Shown here: positions 1 through 7,090 of the stretch, one piece after another
Layout of the letters: the number at the start of each line of letters is the position of its first letter
Position numbering within the stretch: position 1 is the first letter of the stretch
DNA from: Methylophilaceae bacterium
GTDB taxonomy: Bacteria > Pseudomonadota > Gammaproteobacteria > Burkholderiales > Methylophilaceae
Direction: 5' to 3'
DNA length: 7,296 nucleotides
NCBI GenBank assembly: GCA_002401735.1
Contig: NVTX01000059.1
Span: 3,926 to 11,221, forward strand
Translations under genes and position numbers: made by a program
The notes under the pieces: generated by a model
What the model saw: the letters and a program-made list of their open reading frames with translations, nothing else
Database searches by the model: none
What the model was told of the DNA's origin: nothing

Positions 1-479
1 TCAACAATTTTCTTATCTAGCTTTTTGCTGACAATTTCAGCATGTTGTTTATCTAACTTAGCAGGGGATGCGCGATACAGTCCACGACTCTTATTTGCTT
101 TAGCTGGTTTCTTACTAGGATCCATTACCTCTTTAATGACCGCCAACAATGCATCTATTTCCATCGGCTTAATGAGAAAGGCACTAGCCCCTAGCGACAG
201 AGCAAATCGTTTATCTTTTTCTGACGTATAAGTTGCTGTATAAAAAATTAAAGGAATTTTTTGTAATGATGGATTCTGTTTAACCGCACGACATAAACCA
301 TAACCATCCATCTCTGGCATTAAAATATCAGAAATAATCAAATCAACGGTTTGTGTCTCTAAATGGGTTAAAGCATTTAACCCATTTTCAAAAACATCTA
401 CTTCATGGCCAGCAGATTGCAACACATCAAGCAATAACTGCCTTGAGTTAACATCATCCTCTGCGATTAGCACTCTCAT
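1..479 (-). CDS. REC-domain protein, C-terminus beyond the window; probable hybrid signalling protein
   Basis: The first 159 codons of a response-regulator protein that runs off the left edge without a stop. It opens MRVLIAEDD and has all receiver landmarks: acidic pair D8/D9, phospho-acceptor D51 in SDILMPEMDG, switch T81 in FYTATYT, and K104 in IKP. The stretch FYTATYTSEKDKRFALSLGA resembles REC domains that precede PAS and histidine-kinase modules in hybrid sensors. After the receiver (about residue 120) comes a lysine-rich linker, then a helical segment (DKQHAEIVSKKLDKK) like the short coiled coil leading into a PAS/kinase or other output domain. The output domain itself is not visible. 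Its ATG overlaps the stop of the preceding receiver gene by 4 nt (ATGA), implying translational coupling and function in the same relay. The Shine-Dalgarno is weak (GAGAG about 10 nt upstream). Receiver identity is secure; the hybrid architecture is inference. It could instead end soon after the linker. Confidence 0.88.
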   Translation of the reverse strand, partial: MRVLIAEDDVNSRQLLLDVLQSAGHEVDVFENGLNALTHLETQTVDLIISDILMPEMDGYGLCRAVKQNPSLQKIPLIFYTATYTSEKDKRFALSLGASAFLIKPMEIDALLAVIKEVMDPSKKPAKANKSRGLYRASPAKLDKQHAEIVSKKLDKKIV

Positions 480-497
480 TTCAATTCACTCTCATTT
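471..497. repeat. 11-bp direct repeat, 16-nt period, at a gene start
   Basis: The 11-mer CACTCTCATTT occurs exactly at 471-481 and again at 487-497; on the coding strand it reads AAATGAGAGTG. One copy holds the start codon of the leftmost gene, the other lies in the last codons of the upstream receiver gene. The upstream copy supplies the GAGAG that may act as Shine-Dalgarno for the real ATG, and its own ATG is in a different frame. It may be a small local duplication or chance. Confidence 0.5.
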
Positions 498-856
498 ATT
501 GCTGCTCTTATTTGTTTCATGACGGTCATCGGGTCTATCGGCTTCTCAATATAACTTGTGCAACCAGCCGCTAATAATCTTTCTCTATCCCCAGACATCG
601 CGTAAGAGGTCATTGCAATCACTGGCAAATCTTTACCTAGATGGTCTGCTCGAATACGTTTGATGACTTCAAGACCGTTAATATCTGGTAATTGTATATC
701 TAAAATAATAAAATCAGGAGGATTTGTTAATGCTTGCTTAACCCCTTCCTCCCCAGTCATTGCAAATCGAGTATTGTAACCAGATTTTTCTAAAATAAAT
801 CGAATCAATTCTAAGTTATCTTCGTTGTCCTCTATCAATAAAGCGGTTTTTTGCAT
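476..856 (-). CDS. Single-domain response regulator (DivK/CheY-like receiver)
   Basis: A 126-residue stand-alone receiver with no output domain. Landmarks, numbered from ATG 856: acidic pair E9/D10 (IEDNEDN), phospho-acceptor D53 in LDIQLPDINGLEV, switch T83 in AMTSYAM, and K105 in EKP. The DNxxN opening and the MTSYAM and GCTSYIEKP motifs match the DivK-like receivers that shuttle phosphoryl groups or act by protein contact. It sits directly after a histidine kinase that lacks its own receiver and directly before another REC protein, so it is probably the kinase's first target. A GTG at 859 (GTGA overlap with the kinase stop) is possible, but GGAG at 862-865 lies 5 nt from ATG 856 and only 2 nt from the GTG, so ATG 856 (TGATG, 1-nt overlap) is preferred. 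The product is cytoplasmic. What it contacts after phosphorylation cannot be read from the sequence. Confidence 0.93.
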   Translation of the reverse strand: MQKTALLIEDNEDNLELIRFILEKSGYNTRFAMTGEEGVKQALTNPPDFIILDIQLPDINGLEVIKRIRADHLGKDLPVIAMTSYAMSGDRERLLAAGCTSYIEKPIDPMTVMKQIRAAINESELK

Positions 857-3072
857 CACGGCTCCAAGACGCTAGTCATTTGGACCGCTTCTACTTTTGG
901 CATGTGATATGGCAGTGTCACCGTAAAGACACTTCCTTTCCCTACGATACTTTTCACCGCGATATCACCCCCCAAGAGTAGTTTTAAAATACTATGCGTG
1001 AGATAAAGCCCAAGCCCTGTCCCTAGCGTTTTTATTTTTAAATGTGAATCAATCCGCTCAAATGGTTTAAATAACTTATTAAGCCCAGCCGTATCAATCC
1101 CTATTCCAGTATCTTCAACCGCTACTAGCACACGTTCAGATTCCGTTTTAACAACCACGTGTACATAGCCCTTTTCAGTGTACTTTAGTGCATTACTCAC
1201 CACATTTAATATTACTTGGAAAAGTCTTTTTCTATCGGTATCAATCACTAGGTCTTTTTGACATTCGATACTAAATGCTAGTTTTTTATCTTTAATTAAA
1301 TGCTCTACCGTATAGTACACCTCATCAAGCAGCTCTGCGATGTCAACTTGTTCTTCATGTGTTTCTAAAAAACCAGCTTCAATTTTTGAAATATCAATCA
1401 CATCTGATATCAAAGAAAGCAAGTGTTTGGCAGAAAAATATGCACGGCTCAATTGGTCACTTTGTTTCGCATTCAACTTACCTGACATGCCTTGCAACAC
1501 AACACCAATAAATCCAATAATTGAATTTAATGGTGTTCGTAATTCATGTGACATTGAAGCCACAAACATAGATTTAATCCGATCAGCAGACTCCGCCGCC
1601 TCTCGTGCTCTAATCAAGGAGGCTTCTAGCGCTTTTTTCTGGCTAACATCTTGACCAATAGAAATAATGACAGGGTTTCCTTCTGCGTCTAACTCCATGC
1701 TTCTAGAAACAGAAATGTCGACTGTCGTTCCATCGGCACGTCGAATCTTCATGTCCCTCCCTTGTACGGGACTACCTTGCATTACATCAAAAAAATAGTG
1801 CTCGTGTTCTTCCACTGTATCTTCTGGGACAAAAAGGCTTTGGTATGTTCTGCCAATGGCATACTCTCGTGAATACCCAGAAACCCTTTCAGCCTCAGGG
1901 TTCATCTCTAAAATTTCATTGGCAGCATTCATATATAAAATTGTTACAGGTGCACGTTCAACAAGAAACCTAAACAATTTAGCATTATTTTCAATTAAAG
2001 CAGTGCGGTGCTGCACCATACTTTCAAAGCTTTCTTGATGCTCTATTAAGTCGGTTTCTACTTTTTGTCGTTTGTCTAATTCGAAAGCCAGCCTAGCCAA
2101 ATCGGCAAGAGAACCAACATAACTTTCTTCGTCTAGCCGCCAATGGCGTGTCTCTCCTACATGTTCATGACATAACACACCAATCACTTCATCTTCTTGC
2201 CAGATGGTGGCATCTAACATCGCGCCAACATTGTTTTCTGGAAGGTATTCCCCTGAGAATTCATGCGTAATTCGATCAGCACCAGCATCATCGACAGCAA
2301 CCACACGCGATGCGGTTATCGCTGCGAAATAGGTAGGAAAATCTTCAGCATTTAGTCTTTGTCCATGCGAGTAGCTTTGCGTCTCTAAATCATATAGCGC
2401 GTCACACTCTAATGCCTTTTTATCTTCTGAATACAGCCAAACACTCACTCGACCAACATTTAACGTTTCAGCGGACTGTCTGACCAGTTGCCTTAAAAAC
2501 ACTTTTGGACTGGTTTTTTTATTCAGCTGCATTGCCGCCAAGCTGGCCAAACTGGCGCTTTGCTGTTGTAAGCGTCTTTCTGCTTGCAGCAATTCTTCCT
2601 GTGCTTCCTCAGTGCTTTTAATGTGCAAGTGCAGTTTATTAACTAAATGTTCTGTTTGCTGCGTTCTTTTTAAGCTTCCAAAGAAATAGGTGCCTATCAC
2701 ATTCAGTATAAATATACCTGTTGCAAAAAACATGGTGTAAGCTTGATTTTGGTAGTGTTGATAACTAAATAAAACAAATAAGAACAAGCCCACTAAACCA
2801 ATAATAAAAACAATCCTAACAGCTGGTATTTTGGCTAAAAATTTCTCACGGTAATTAAACTGGGTTATCAATGAACTTGTTGATAGTTTAAGCTCAATAC
2901 TTTTTCTATATTCACGCTCTAAAACAAACAAAGTAATGGTCACTAGGGTTAAGACAAAGAAAATGCTTAACGTAATCTCTAGTTTATAGGCTAGTAGTAG
3001 GTGCTGGAATCCAAAGAAGCTTGGTAAAAAAGGACTGTCAAATGTCCATATCTGCATGTTATTTAAAAGCAT
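856..3072 (-). CDS. Membrane-bound GAF/PAS sensor histidine kinase
   Basis: A 738-residue kinase. Domains in order: three hydrophobic segments at about 31-51, 84-103 and 111-131, with basic residues after the first suggesting a periplasmic N-terminus; a Gln/Glu-rich predicted coiled coil at about 135-178; a GAF domain at about 188-330; a second helical linker at 335-362; a PAS domain with its C-terminal extension at about 363-480; a HisKA domain with phospho-acceptor H509 in SHELRTPLNSIIGF; and a HATPase_c domain with N-box (N623, N627), DTGIGI (654-659), FKPFERI F-box, and GTGLGL (684-689). All catalytic motifs are intact. There is no C-terminal receiver, so phosphotransfer should go to the receiver gene that follows with a 1-nt overlap. 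The membrane part has almost no periplasmic domain, so the signal is probably sensed in the membrane or by GAF/PAS in the cytoplasm. The ligand is unknown, and I see no obvious haem, flavin or chromophore cysteine signature. The start is ATG 3072; in-frame ATG 3057 is an alternative, and neither has a clear Shine-Dalgarno. Confidence 0.95.
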   Translation of the reverse strand: MLLNNMQIWTFDSPFLPSFFGFQHLLLAYKLEITLSIFFVLTLVTITLFVLEREYRKSIELKLSTSSLITQFNYREKFLAKIPAVRIVFIIGLVGLFLFVLFSYQHYQNQAYTMFFATGIFILNVIGTYFFGSLKRTQQTEHLVNKLHLHIKSTEEAQEELLQAERRLQQQSASLASLAAMQLNKKTSPKVFLRQLVRQSAETLNVGRVSVWLYSEDKKALECDALYDLETQSYSHGQRLNAEDFPTYFAAITASRVVAVDDAGADRITHEFSGEYLPENNVGAMLDATIWQEDEVIGVLCHEHVGETRHWRLDEESYVGSLADLARLAFELDKRQKVETDLIEHQESFESMVQHRTALIENNAKLFRFLVERAPVTILYMNAANEILEMNPEAERVSGYSREYAIGRTYQSLFVPEDTVEEHEHYFFDVMQGSPVQGRDMKIRRADGTTVDISVSRSMELDAEGNPVIISIGQDVSQKKALEASLIRAREAAESADRIKSMFVASMSHELRTPLNSIIGFIGVVLQGMSGKLNAKQSDQLSRAYFSAKHLLSLISDVIDISKIEAGFLETHEEQVDIAELLDEVYYTVEHLIKDKKLAFSIECQKDLVIDTDRKRLFQVILNVVSNALKYTEKGYVHVVVKTESERVLVAVEDTGIGIDTAGLNKLFKPFERIDSHLKIKTLGTGLGLYLTHSILKLLLGGDIAVKSIVGKGSVFTVTLPYHMPKVEAVQMTSVLEP
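862..865 (-). promoter_or_regulatory. Shine-Dalgarno deciding the receiver start
   Basis: GGAG on the minus strand, inside the last codons of the kinase gene, 5 nt before ATG 856. Its spacing favours ATG 856 over GTG 859. Confidence 0.6.
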
Positions 3073-3232
3073 GCAAAATGAATATTGGAAGAGATTTAGT
3101 AAATGGTAGTATTAACAACAAGAGAGCACCTTCCCGGAATGCCTTGTATCTGATTTTTATTTTTGCCTACACTTAACTACTTGATTGTAATAATAGCCAA
3201 AATTCCGCCCCATGTATACACGGGTATATCCA
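3073..3232. other. Intergenic region between the globin and kinase genes
   Basis: This 160-nt gap is the longest non-coding stretch in the window and must hold the leader of the kinase operon, and any terminator of the globin unit. I see no GC-rich hairpin followed by a U-run on the minus strand. It holds a weak inverted repeat (TATAC-ACGG-GTATA, 3215-3228), a short odd palindrome TTCCCGGAA (3131-3139), a -10-like TACAAT (minus strand, 3184-3189) with no matching -35, and a sigma-54-like element listed separately. Confidence 0.6.
3192..3211 (-). promoter_or_regulatory. Weak candidate sigma-54 (-24/-12) promoter for the kinase operon
   Basis: On the minus strand GGGC and TGGCT are placed so that the invariant GG (3209-3208) and GC (3197-3196) are exactly 10 nt apart, as sigma-54 requires. 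Against the consensus TGGCAC-N5-TTGC, the -24 side matches GGC and the -12 side matches T, GC and the following T. Initiation would fall near 3184, about 110 nt before the kinase ATG. Interest comes from the sigma-54 activator encoded two genes upstream. Short motifs of this quality arise by chance, so this is only a lead. Confidence 0.22.
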
Positions 3233-3652
3233 CTACTTGTTTCGCATAAAGTCTGCTACGCCATGAAGCTGCGTTGCGAGCTTAGTGAGCATAGGCTCTA
3301 CAATGCCTATTTTATGCATTGCACTAATCATGCAATACATCCACTGGTCGCGCTCTGACTCACCAATTGAGAATGGCATGTGCCTAGCGCGTAACCGAGG
3401 ATGCCCATAACGTTCCATATAAAGTTGAGGACCCCCTGTCCAGCCAGTTAAGAACATAAATAGCTTTTCTCTCGCTTCTGTTAAGTCTGGCTTATGTATC
3501 GCCCTTAGCTCAGCAGCTTTCGGGTCACTATCCATAATGTCATAAAAAGTTTCAACAAGCTCGCGTATCGTTTCTTTACCGTCGGCTTCTCCACCTAGCA
3601 GTTCATAAAATGTTGATTTATTCGCGCCGACTTCCTCAATCTTATTAAGCAT
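3233..3652 (-). CDS. Group II truncated haemoglobin (HbO-like)
   Basis: A 139-residue 2/2 globin, in the usual range for group II truncated haemoglobins. Visible signatures: FY at 36-37 (Tyr37 in the B10 position), GGPQLY (73-78) before the F region, and the group II motif [15 protein letters not shown] with proximal haem ligand His91 (F8). ERDQW follows, with Trp104 at G8, the group II hallmark. By alignment in my head to mycobacterial HbO, the CD1 position (usually Tyr or Phe) is His53 in RAIHKPD; some group II members are known to have His there. Proteins of this family bind O2 and in some cases react with NO or peroxide; the role here is unknown. The gene begins inside the end of purT (8-nt overlap), with AAGG 6 nt before its ATG, so the two are cotranscribed and probably translationally coupled. 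The product is cytoplasmic. The link to formate-dependent purine synthesis is unexplained. Confidence 0.94.
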   Translation of the reverse strand: MLNKIEEVGANKSTFYELLGGEADGKETIRELVETFYDIMDSDPKAAELRAIHKPDLTEAREKLFMFLTGWTGGPQLYMERYGHPRLRARHMPFSIGESERDQWMYCMISAMHKIGIVEPMLTKLATQLHGVADFMRNK

Positions 3653-4862
3653 TATCAGCCTTAGGCTTTACTGCATTTGCAACCATTTTAGCGCGAGCTC
3701 TAGCTTCATCAGTACTGTCGCCACTAGCTAATGCGACCCCCATCCGCCGACGCATAAAAGAAACTGGCTTGCCAAATAAGCGAACATCGCTATCAGGCAC
3801 ACTTAAAGCGGCCTCTAAGCCTGTATAAGTTAGGCTTCCACCATCAACCCCACCGTAAATGACAGCACTCGCTCCAGGCTTGTTTAATACAACATCAACA
3901 GGCAAGCCCAAAATAGCGCGCGCATGTAATTCGAATTCATTTAAACGTTGACTACACATAGTGACCATCCCTGTATCATGCGGGCGTGGACTCACTTCTG
4001 AGAACCATACTTGATCACCCTTTACAAACAACTCAACGCCAAATAAACCCAGTCCACCAAGTGCATCTGTCACAGTCTTAGCTACGTCCTGTGCTGCTTT
4101 CAATGCCGATGCAGTCATTGCTTGTGGCTGCCAGCTTTCAACATAATCCCCTTTTTCTTGGCGGTGTCCGATAGGCTCGCAAAAGTAAGTTTGTATGTCT
4201 CCATCTGAGTTTTTCGCACGCACTGTTAATAGTGTAATTTCAAAATCAAAATCAATTTGGCCCTCTACGATCACCACGCCTAGGTTCACGCGTCCACCTG
4301 TTGCAGCGTGTTCCCATGCGGCTTTAATTTCACTCGCCTGTGTGATTCTTGATTGCCCTTTGCCAGAAGATGACATGGTCGGTTTGATATAACAGGGATA
4401 GCCAATACCAGCATCGATACTTGCTGCCAGTTCTGCTTCACTTCTGGCAAATGCATAAGGAGAGGTGGGTAGCTTAAGTGTCTCTGCTGCTAAACGACGT
4501 ATTCCCTCACGGTTCATCGTTAACTGTACGGCCTTCACTGTTGGAATCACCTTGGAAAGTCCTGCTTGCTCAATGTCTGCCAGCGCATCCGTATTTAATG
4601 CTTCTATTTCTGGCACAATAAGATGTGGCTTTTCTTTTTCAACTACCGCTTTTAATGCCGCCGCATCCGTCATATCAATGGTATAAGCCCTGTGCGCGAC
4701 CTGATGGCCTGGTGCATTCTCGTATCGGTCTACTGCGATAACTTCCACACCCAAACGCTGCAATGCAATGACCACCTCTTTACCAAGTTCACCACTGCCT
4801 AGCAGCATTACTTTGGTTGCAGAAGAGGATAAAGGGGTGCCTAAAATGACAGTTTCACGCAT
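3645..4862 (-). CDS. purT: Formate-dependent phosphoribosylglycinamide formyltransferase (GAR transformylase 2)
   Basis: A 405-residue ATP-grasp enzyme that makes formyl-GAR from GAR, formate and ATP, the third step of de novo purine synthesis, without needing 10-formyl-tetrahydrofolate. Many stretches match E. coli PurT (392 residues) as I recall it: [13 protein letters not shown] near residue 18, the VPEIEA loop, [24 protein letters not shown] (160-170) in the ATP-grasp domain, [26 protein letters not shown], and [10 protein letters not shown]...[15 protein letters not shown] with Mg ligands Glu277 and Glu289. All key regions are intact. The frame is open to TTG 4910/ATG 4907, but ATG 4862 is chosen: AGGAG lies 6 nt upstream, the resulting N-terminus aligns with E. 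coli, and the predicted promoter sits downstream of the longer starts. Together with the overlapping globin gene it forms a two-gene unit. Formate use would suit a methylotroph, but purT is widespread. Confidence 0.98.
   Translation of the reverse strand: MRETVILGTPLSSSATKVMLLGSGELGKEVVIALQRLGVEVIAVDRYENAPGHQVAHRAYTIDMTDAAALKAVVEKEKPHLIVPEIEALNTDALADIEQAGLSKVIPTVKAVQLTMNREGIRRLAAETLKLPTSPYAFARSEAELAASIDAGIGYPCYIKPTMSSSGKGQSRITQASEIKAAWEHAATGGRVNLGVVIVEGQIDFDFEITLLTVRAKNSDGDIQTYFCEPIGHRQEKGDYVESWQPQAMTASALKAAQDVAKTVTDALGGLGLFGVELFVKGDQVWFSEVSPRPHDTGMVTMCSQRLNEFELHARAILGLPVDVVLNKPGASAVIYGGVDGGSLTYTGLEAALSVPDSDVRLFGKPVSFMRRRMGVALASGDSTDEARARAKMVANAVKPKADNA
3659..3662 (-). promoter_or_regulatory. 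Shine-Dalgarno for the globin gene
   Basis: AAGG on the minus strand within the last codons of purT, 6 nt before ATG 3652. It supports the overlapping start. Confidence 0.55.
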
Positions 4863-4868
4863 GAAAAA

Positions 4869-4873
4869 CTCCT
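4869..4873 (-). promoter_or_regulatory. Shine-Dalgarno of purT
   Basis: AGGAG on the minus strand, 6 nt before ATG 4862. It is the best ribosome-binding site in the window and fixes the purT start over the longer open frame. Confidence 0.85.
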
Positions 4874-4889
4874 GTGTCGAATGACTGGA

Positions 4890-4918
4890 ATCATACCACG
4901 ATGGCATCAAGATGCTAA
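4890..4918 (-). promoter_or_regulatory. Predicted sigma-70-type promoter of purT-globin
   Basis: Minus strand: -35 TTAGCA (4918-4913, 4 of 6 to TTGACA), a 17-nt spacer, and -10 TATGAT (4895-4890, 5 of 6), preceded by TG one base upstream (TGGTATGAT), an extended -10. The expected start near 4883 gives a leader of about 20 nt with AGGAG inside. The -35 overlaps the stop codon of the upstream regulator gene. The purT-globin unit can therefore be transcribed independently of the regulator. No PurR-type operator is evident. Confidence 0.55.
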
Positions 4919-6330
4919 AGGCTGATGCCGTGTTTTTCCATGCGATAACGCATTTTCATGCGCGTAATACCAAGGTGGCGAGCTGCCTTAGAAATATTGT
5001 TGTGTGACGTTTCTAGCGCACTAATAAGCATCCCTTTTTCAGCGGCATCTAACGTTGGAACGGCGTTACTGTCATCACCTTGCTGGGAAGCCATTTCAAC
5101 AGCATAATTAGGTAACGCAAGTCCTTCTGCAGAAATTGTGGGTTGACTACTTAACAGGACTGCGCGACTAATTTGGTGCCTAAGCTCGCGGACATTTCCG
5201 GGCCAAGCATAATCTTGAATAGCCTCTACCGCGCTTACACTGAGCGAATGCGTCGTCAACCCATAACGCTTTTCAGTTAAATGCATAAAGTGTTTGGCAA
5301 GCTGCACTGCGTCACCAACACGCTCACGCAGTGCTGGCATGGTAAGGCTCAACACATTCAATCTAAAATATAAGTCTGAGCGAAACTGCCCTGTATTCGA
5401 CATCTGATGCAAATTTCGATTAGTTGCAGCAATAATTCTTGCAGGGACATGTCGTTCCTTTGTGGAGCCTAAACGGCGAACAACACGCCGCTCAAGCACA
5501 TTAAGCAGTTTAGCTTGTAACGCAAAAGGAATTTCACCGATTTCATCTAGAAATAGCGTTCCGTCCTCAGCCGATTCAATCAACCCAGGCCTACTGGTTA
5601 CCGCATTCGTAAAAGCACCCTTTTCATGACCAAAAAGCTCACTCTCGATAAGTTCTGCTGGCAGTGAAGCACAATCAACATGGACAAAAGGTTTCTCTTT
5701 TTTTGCGCAGGTTAAATGCAACATCCGTGCAGCGACATCTTTCCCTGTACCAGTTTCACCTGAAATCAATACCGTTGGTGGGATCGCGTCAATTAAATGC
5801 CCCAATTGTGCAATGCGATCAATTTGCATACGGACACTTTGCATTGCGGGACTGTCACCTAATAGCTGAACGCTATCACTAGCATGCGTGTTCCGCTGTT
5901 TAGCGTAGTCGAGACTAGTTTGCAGTTCAAAAGCTTTCTCATTCTTTTTAATGACTAATAATAGCTCTTCTAAATCAATTGGTTTTTTTAAATAGTCGTC
6001 AGCGCCAAGCTTCATCGCTTGTACGGCATCGGCCACTTCACCATAGGCTGTCATGACGATTACTTTAATGTTCTTATCGACAAGCTCGGCAATTAAATCT
6101 AAGCCATTACCATCTGGCAAACGCATATCTAACAACACTAAGTCAGGCAAAAATTGCTTAGCCAATGCACGTGCATCGGCCAAGTTTTCTGCACACTCAC
6201 AATCAAAGCCTGCCTTCTTTAAATGTTTGGCTACCGCGCGCGCAAACAGCGCTTCATCCTCAACAATAAGTATCTTATTACTGAGAACATCATTGATGCG
6301 CTGAATGTTTGTTTGCGGCAATCCTGTCAA
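4915..6330 (-). CDS. NtrC-family sigma-54-dependent response regulator (REC-AAA+-Fis HTH)
   Basis: A 471-residue enhancer-binding activator. The receiver (about 18-135) has E24/D25, phospho-acceptor D68 in [12 protein letters not shown]94 in VMTAYG, and K116 in LKKP. The AAA+ domain (about 155-395) has Walker A GETGTGK (191-197), [11 protein letters not shown], Walker B TLFLDE (258-263), the [10 protein letters not shown] arginine-finger region (R317, R323), and WPGNVREL. A Fis-type helix-turn-helix ([19 protein letters not shown], about 446-464) ends the protein. The sigma-54 contact loop reads GAFTNA (238-243), not GAFTGA. The frame starts at TTG 6330, directly after an in-frame TAA, with weak GAGAAAG upstream; TTG 6321 is an alternative. 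The first in-frame ATG encodes Met69, just after the phospho-acceptor, so a non-ATG start is required. The gene lies 37 nt after a TonB-receptor gene with no terminator between, so the two may be cotranscribed. No partner kinase is adjacent in the window, although one could lie further away. Targets are unknown. Confidence 0.95.
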   Translation of the reverse strand: MTGLPQTNIQRINDVLSNKILIVEDEALFARAVAKHLKKAGFDCECAENLADARALAKQFLPDLVLLDMRLPDGNGLDLIAELVDKNIKVIVMTAYGEVADAVQAMKLGADDYLKKPIDLEELLLVIKKNEKAFELQTSLDYAKQRNTHASDSVQLLGDSPAMQSVRMQIDRIAQLGHLIDAIPPTVLISGETGTGKDVAARMLHLTCAKKEKPFVHVDCASLPAELIESELFGHEKGAFTNAVTSRPGLIESAEDGTLFLDEIGEIPFALQAKLLNVLERRVVRRLGSTKERHVPARIIAATNRNLHQMSNTGQFRSDLYFRLNVLSLTMPALRERVGDAVQLAKHFMHLTEKRYGLTTHSLSVSAVEAIQDYAWPGNVRELRHQISRAVLLSSQPTISAEGLALPNYAVEMASQQGDDSNAVPTLDAAEKGMLISALETSHNNISKAARHLGITRMKMRYRMEKHGISL

Positions 6331-6367
6331 TTAACTTTCTCTATTAATAACCTCTGATATTTAATTG

Positions 6368-7090
6368 TTACTTCTTCCCACCAAATGCATAACGTAGACC
6401 AACCCAGCCAGCCAATGGTGCGCCTGGTGAAACTAAGAATGAAAACTCGTCCTCTCCCCCATCGAAAGCACCATTTTCATCAAAGAAATTTTCACCTAAC
6501 ATCCCGGCACTATAATATTCTTTATCAAAAATATTATTCACACGTCCGAATAGCTGCCAACCAGTATTGCCAAAGGTATACCGTGTATCTAAATTCACAA
6601 TCGTATAGCCATTAACTTTAGCACCCTCACCTTGATGTTTATTGTTTTCGTTTCCAAATGAAAATTGGTCAGAGAAAGCAACAATATTCGTCCCTATGGC
6701 CCAATTTGGTAGTGCTTGCCACTCGCCACGGAATTTAAATTGGTGCTTAGGAATCCCTGCTAGGTAATCTCCTTTAGACACTTGAATTTCATCACCTATC
6801 GCACTAGAGTTTACTTCGCTTGCGATTTTAAATGGTGACTGATAAGTTGCATTTACATAGCTATAGCCAACATGCCATTTAAATGCTGAACTCAACTGAC
6901 CATTCACACCTATATCCAAGCCTTGCCGGCGTGTTTTACCAACATTCAAAAAGTTACCCGCACCCGTACCTGGGTTAGATGAAATAAACTGAATATCATC
7001 TGTATTTTGTGATCGGTAAATACTAGCGCTATATCCAATGTTACCGGCTAGCTTGCCGCGTACACCTGCTTCAAATGTTTTAGAAACAAA
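6368..7090 (-). CDS. TonB-dependent outer-membrane receptor, C-terminal third, broken at its 5' side
   Basis: About 240 residues of the beta-barrel of a TonB-dependent receptor; full members are usually 700 residues or more, so the plug and most of the barrel are missing. The frame reads cleanly from about 7087 (VSKTFEAGVRG, then SASIYRSQNTDDIQF) through NVGKTRRQGLDIG, alternating hydrophobic strands, and a conserved end: VNLDTRYTF, RVNNIFDKEYY, then PGAPLAGWVGLRYAFGGKK and TAA at 6370-6368. Upstream of about 7087-7090 the same frame turns into unrelated residues (GLCSLANCSTA) and hits a stop at 7126-7124, which is not receptor-like. The substrate (siderophore, cobalamin, metal or other) cannot be told from this part. 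The exact left limit of authentic receptor sequence is uncertain by a few bases. The gene is probably intact in its source genome and cut here by the join at its 5' side. Confidence 0.9.
   Translation of the reverse strand, partial: FVSKTFEAGVRGKLAGNIGYSASIYRSQNTDDIQFISSNPGTGAGNFLNVGKTRRQGLDIGVNGQLSSAFKWHVGYSYVNATYQSPFKIASEVNSSAIGDEIQVSKGDYLAGIPKHQFKFRGEWQALPNWAIGTNIVAFSDQFSFGNENNKHQGEGAKVNGYTIVNLDTRYTFGNTGWQLFGRVNNIFDKEYYSAGMLGENFFDENGAFDGGEDEFSFLVSPGAPLAGWVGLRYAFGGKK

Noticed and set aside
25..231. Plus-strand open frame at the left edge
   Set aside because: It is antisense to a receiver domain with all catalytic residues; no independent support.
1340..1654. Plus-strand open frame of 104 codons
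   Set aside because: It lies wholly within the histidine-kinase catalytic region on the other strand and has no recognisable motif; it is a shadow frame.
3131..3139. TTCCCGGAA palindrome as hairpin or operator
   Set aside because: With a single central base it cannot form a normal hairpin; at 9 bp and without a second copy nearby it is not enough to call an operator.
3215..3228. Inverted repeat TATAC-ACGG-GTATA as a globin terminator
   Set aside because: The stem is only 5 AT-rich base pairs and no U-run follows on the minus strand.
4863..4910. Longer purT start (TTG 4910 or ATG 4907)
   Set aside because: It would add about 16 residues absent from E. coli PurT, begins upstream of the predicted promoter's -10, and ignores the strong AGGAG at ideal spacing from ATG 4862.
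6385..6615. Plus-strand open frame opposite the TonB receptor
   Set aside because: The minus strand here has clear barrel-end motifs; the plus product is low-complexity His/Arg/Ser sequence with no family resemblance.
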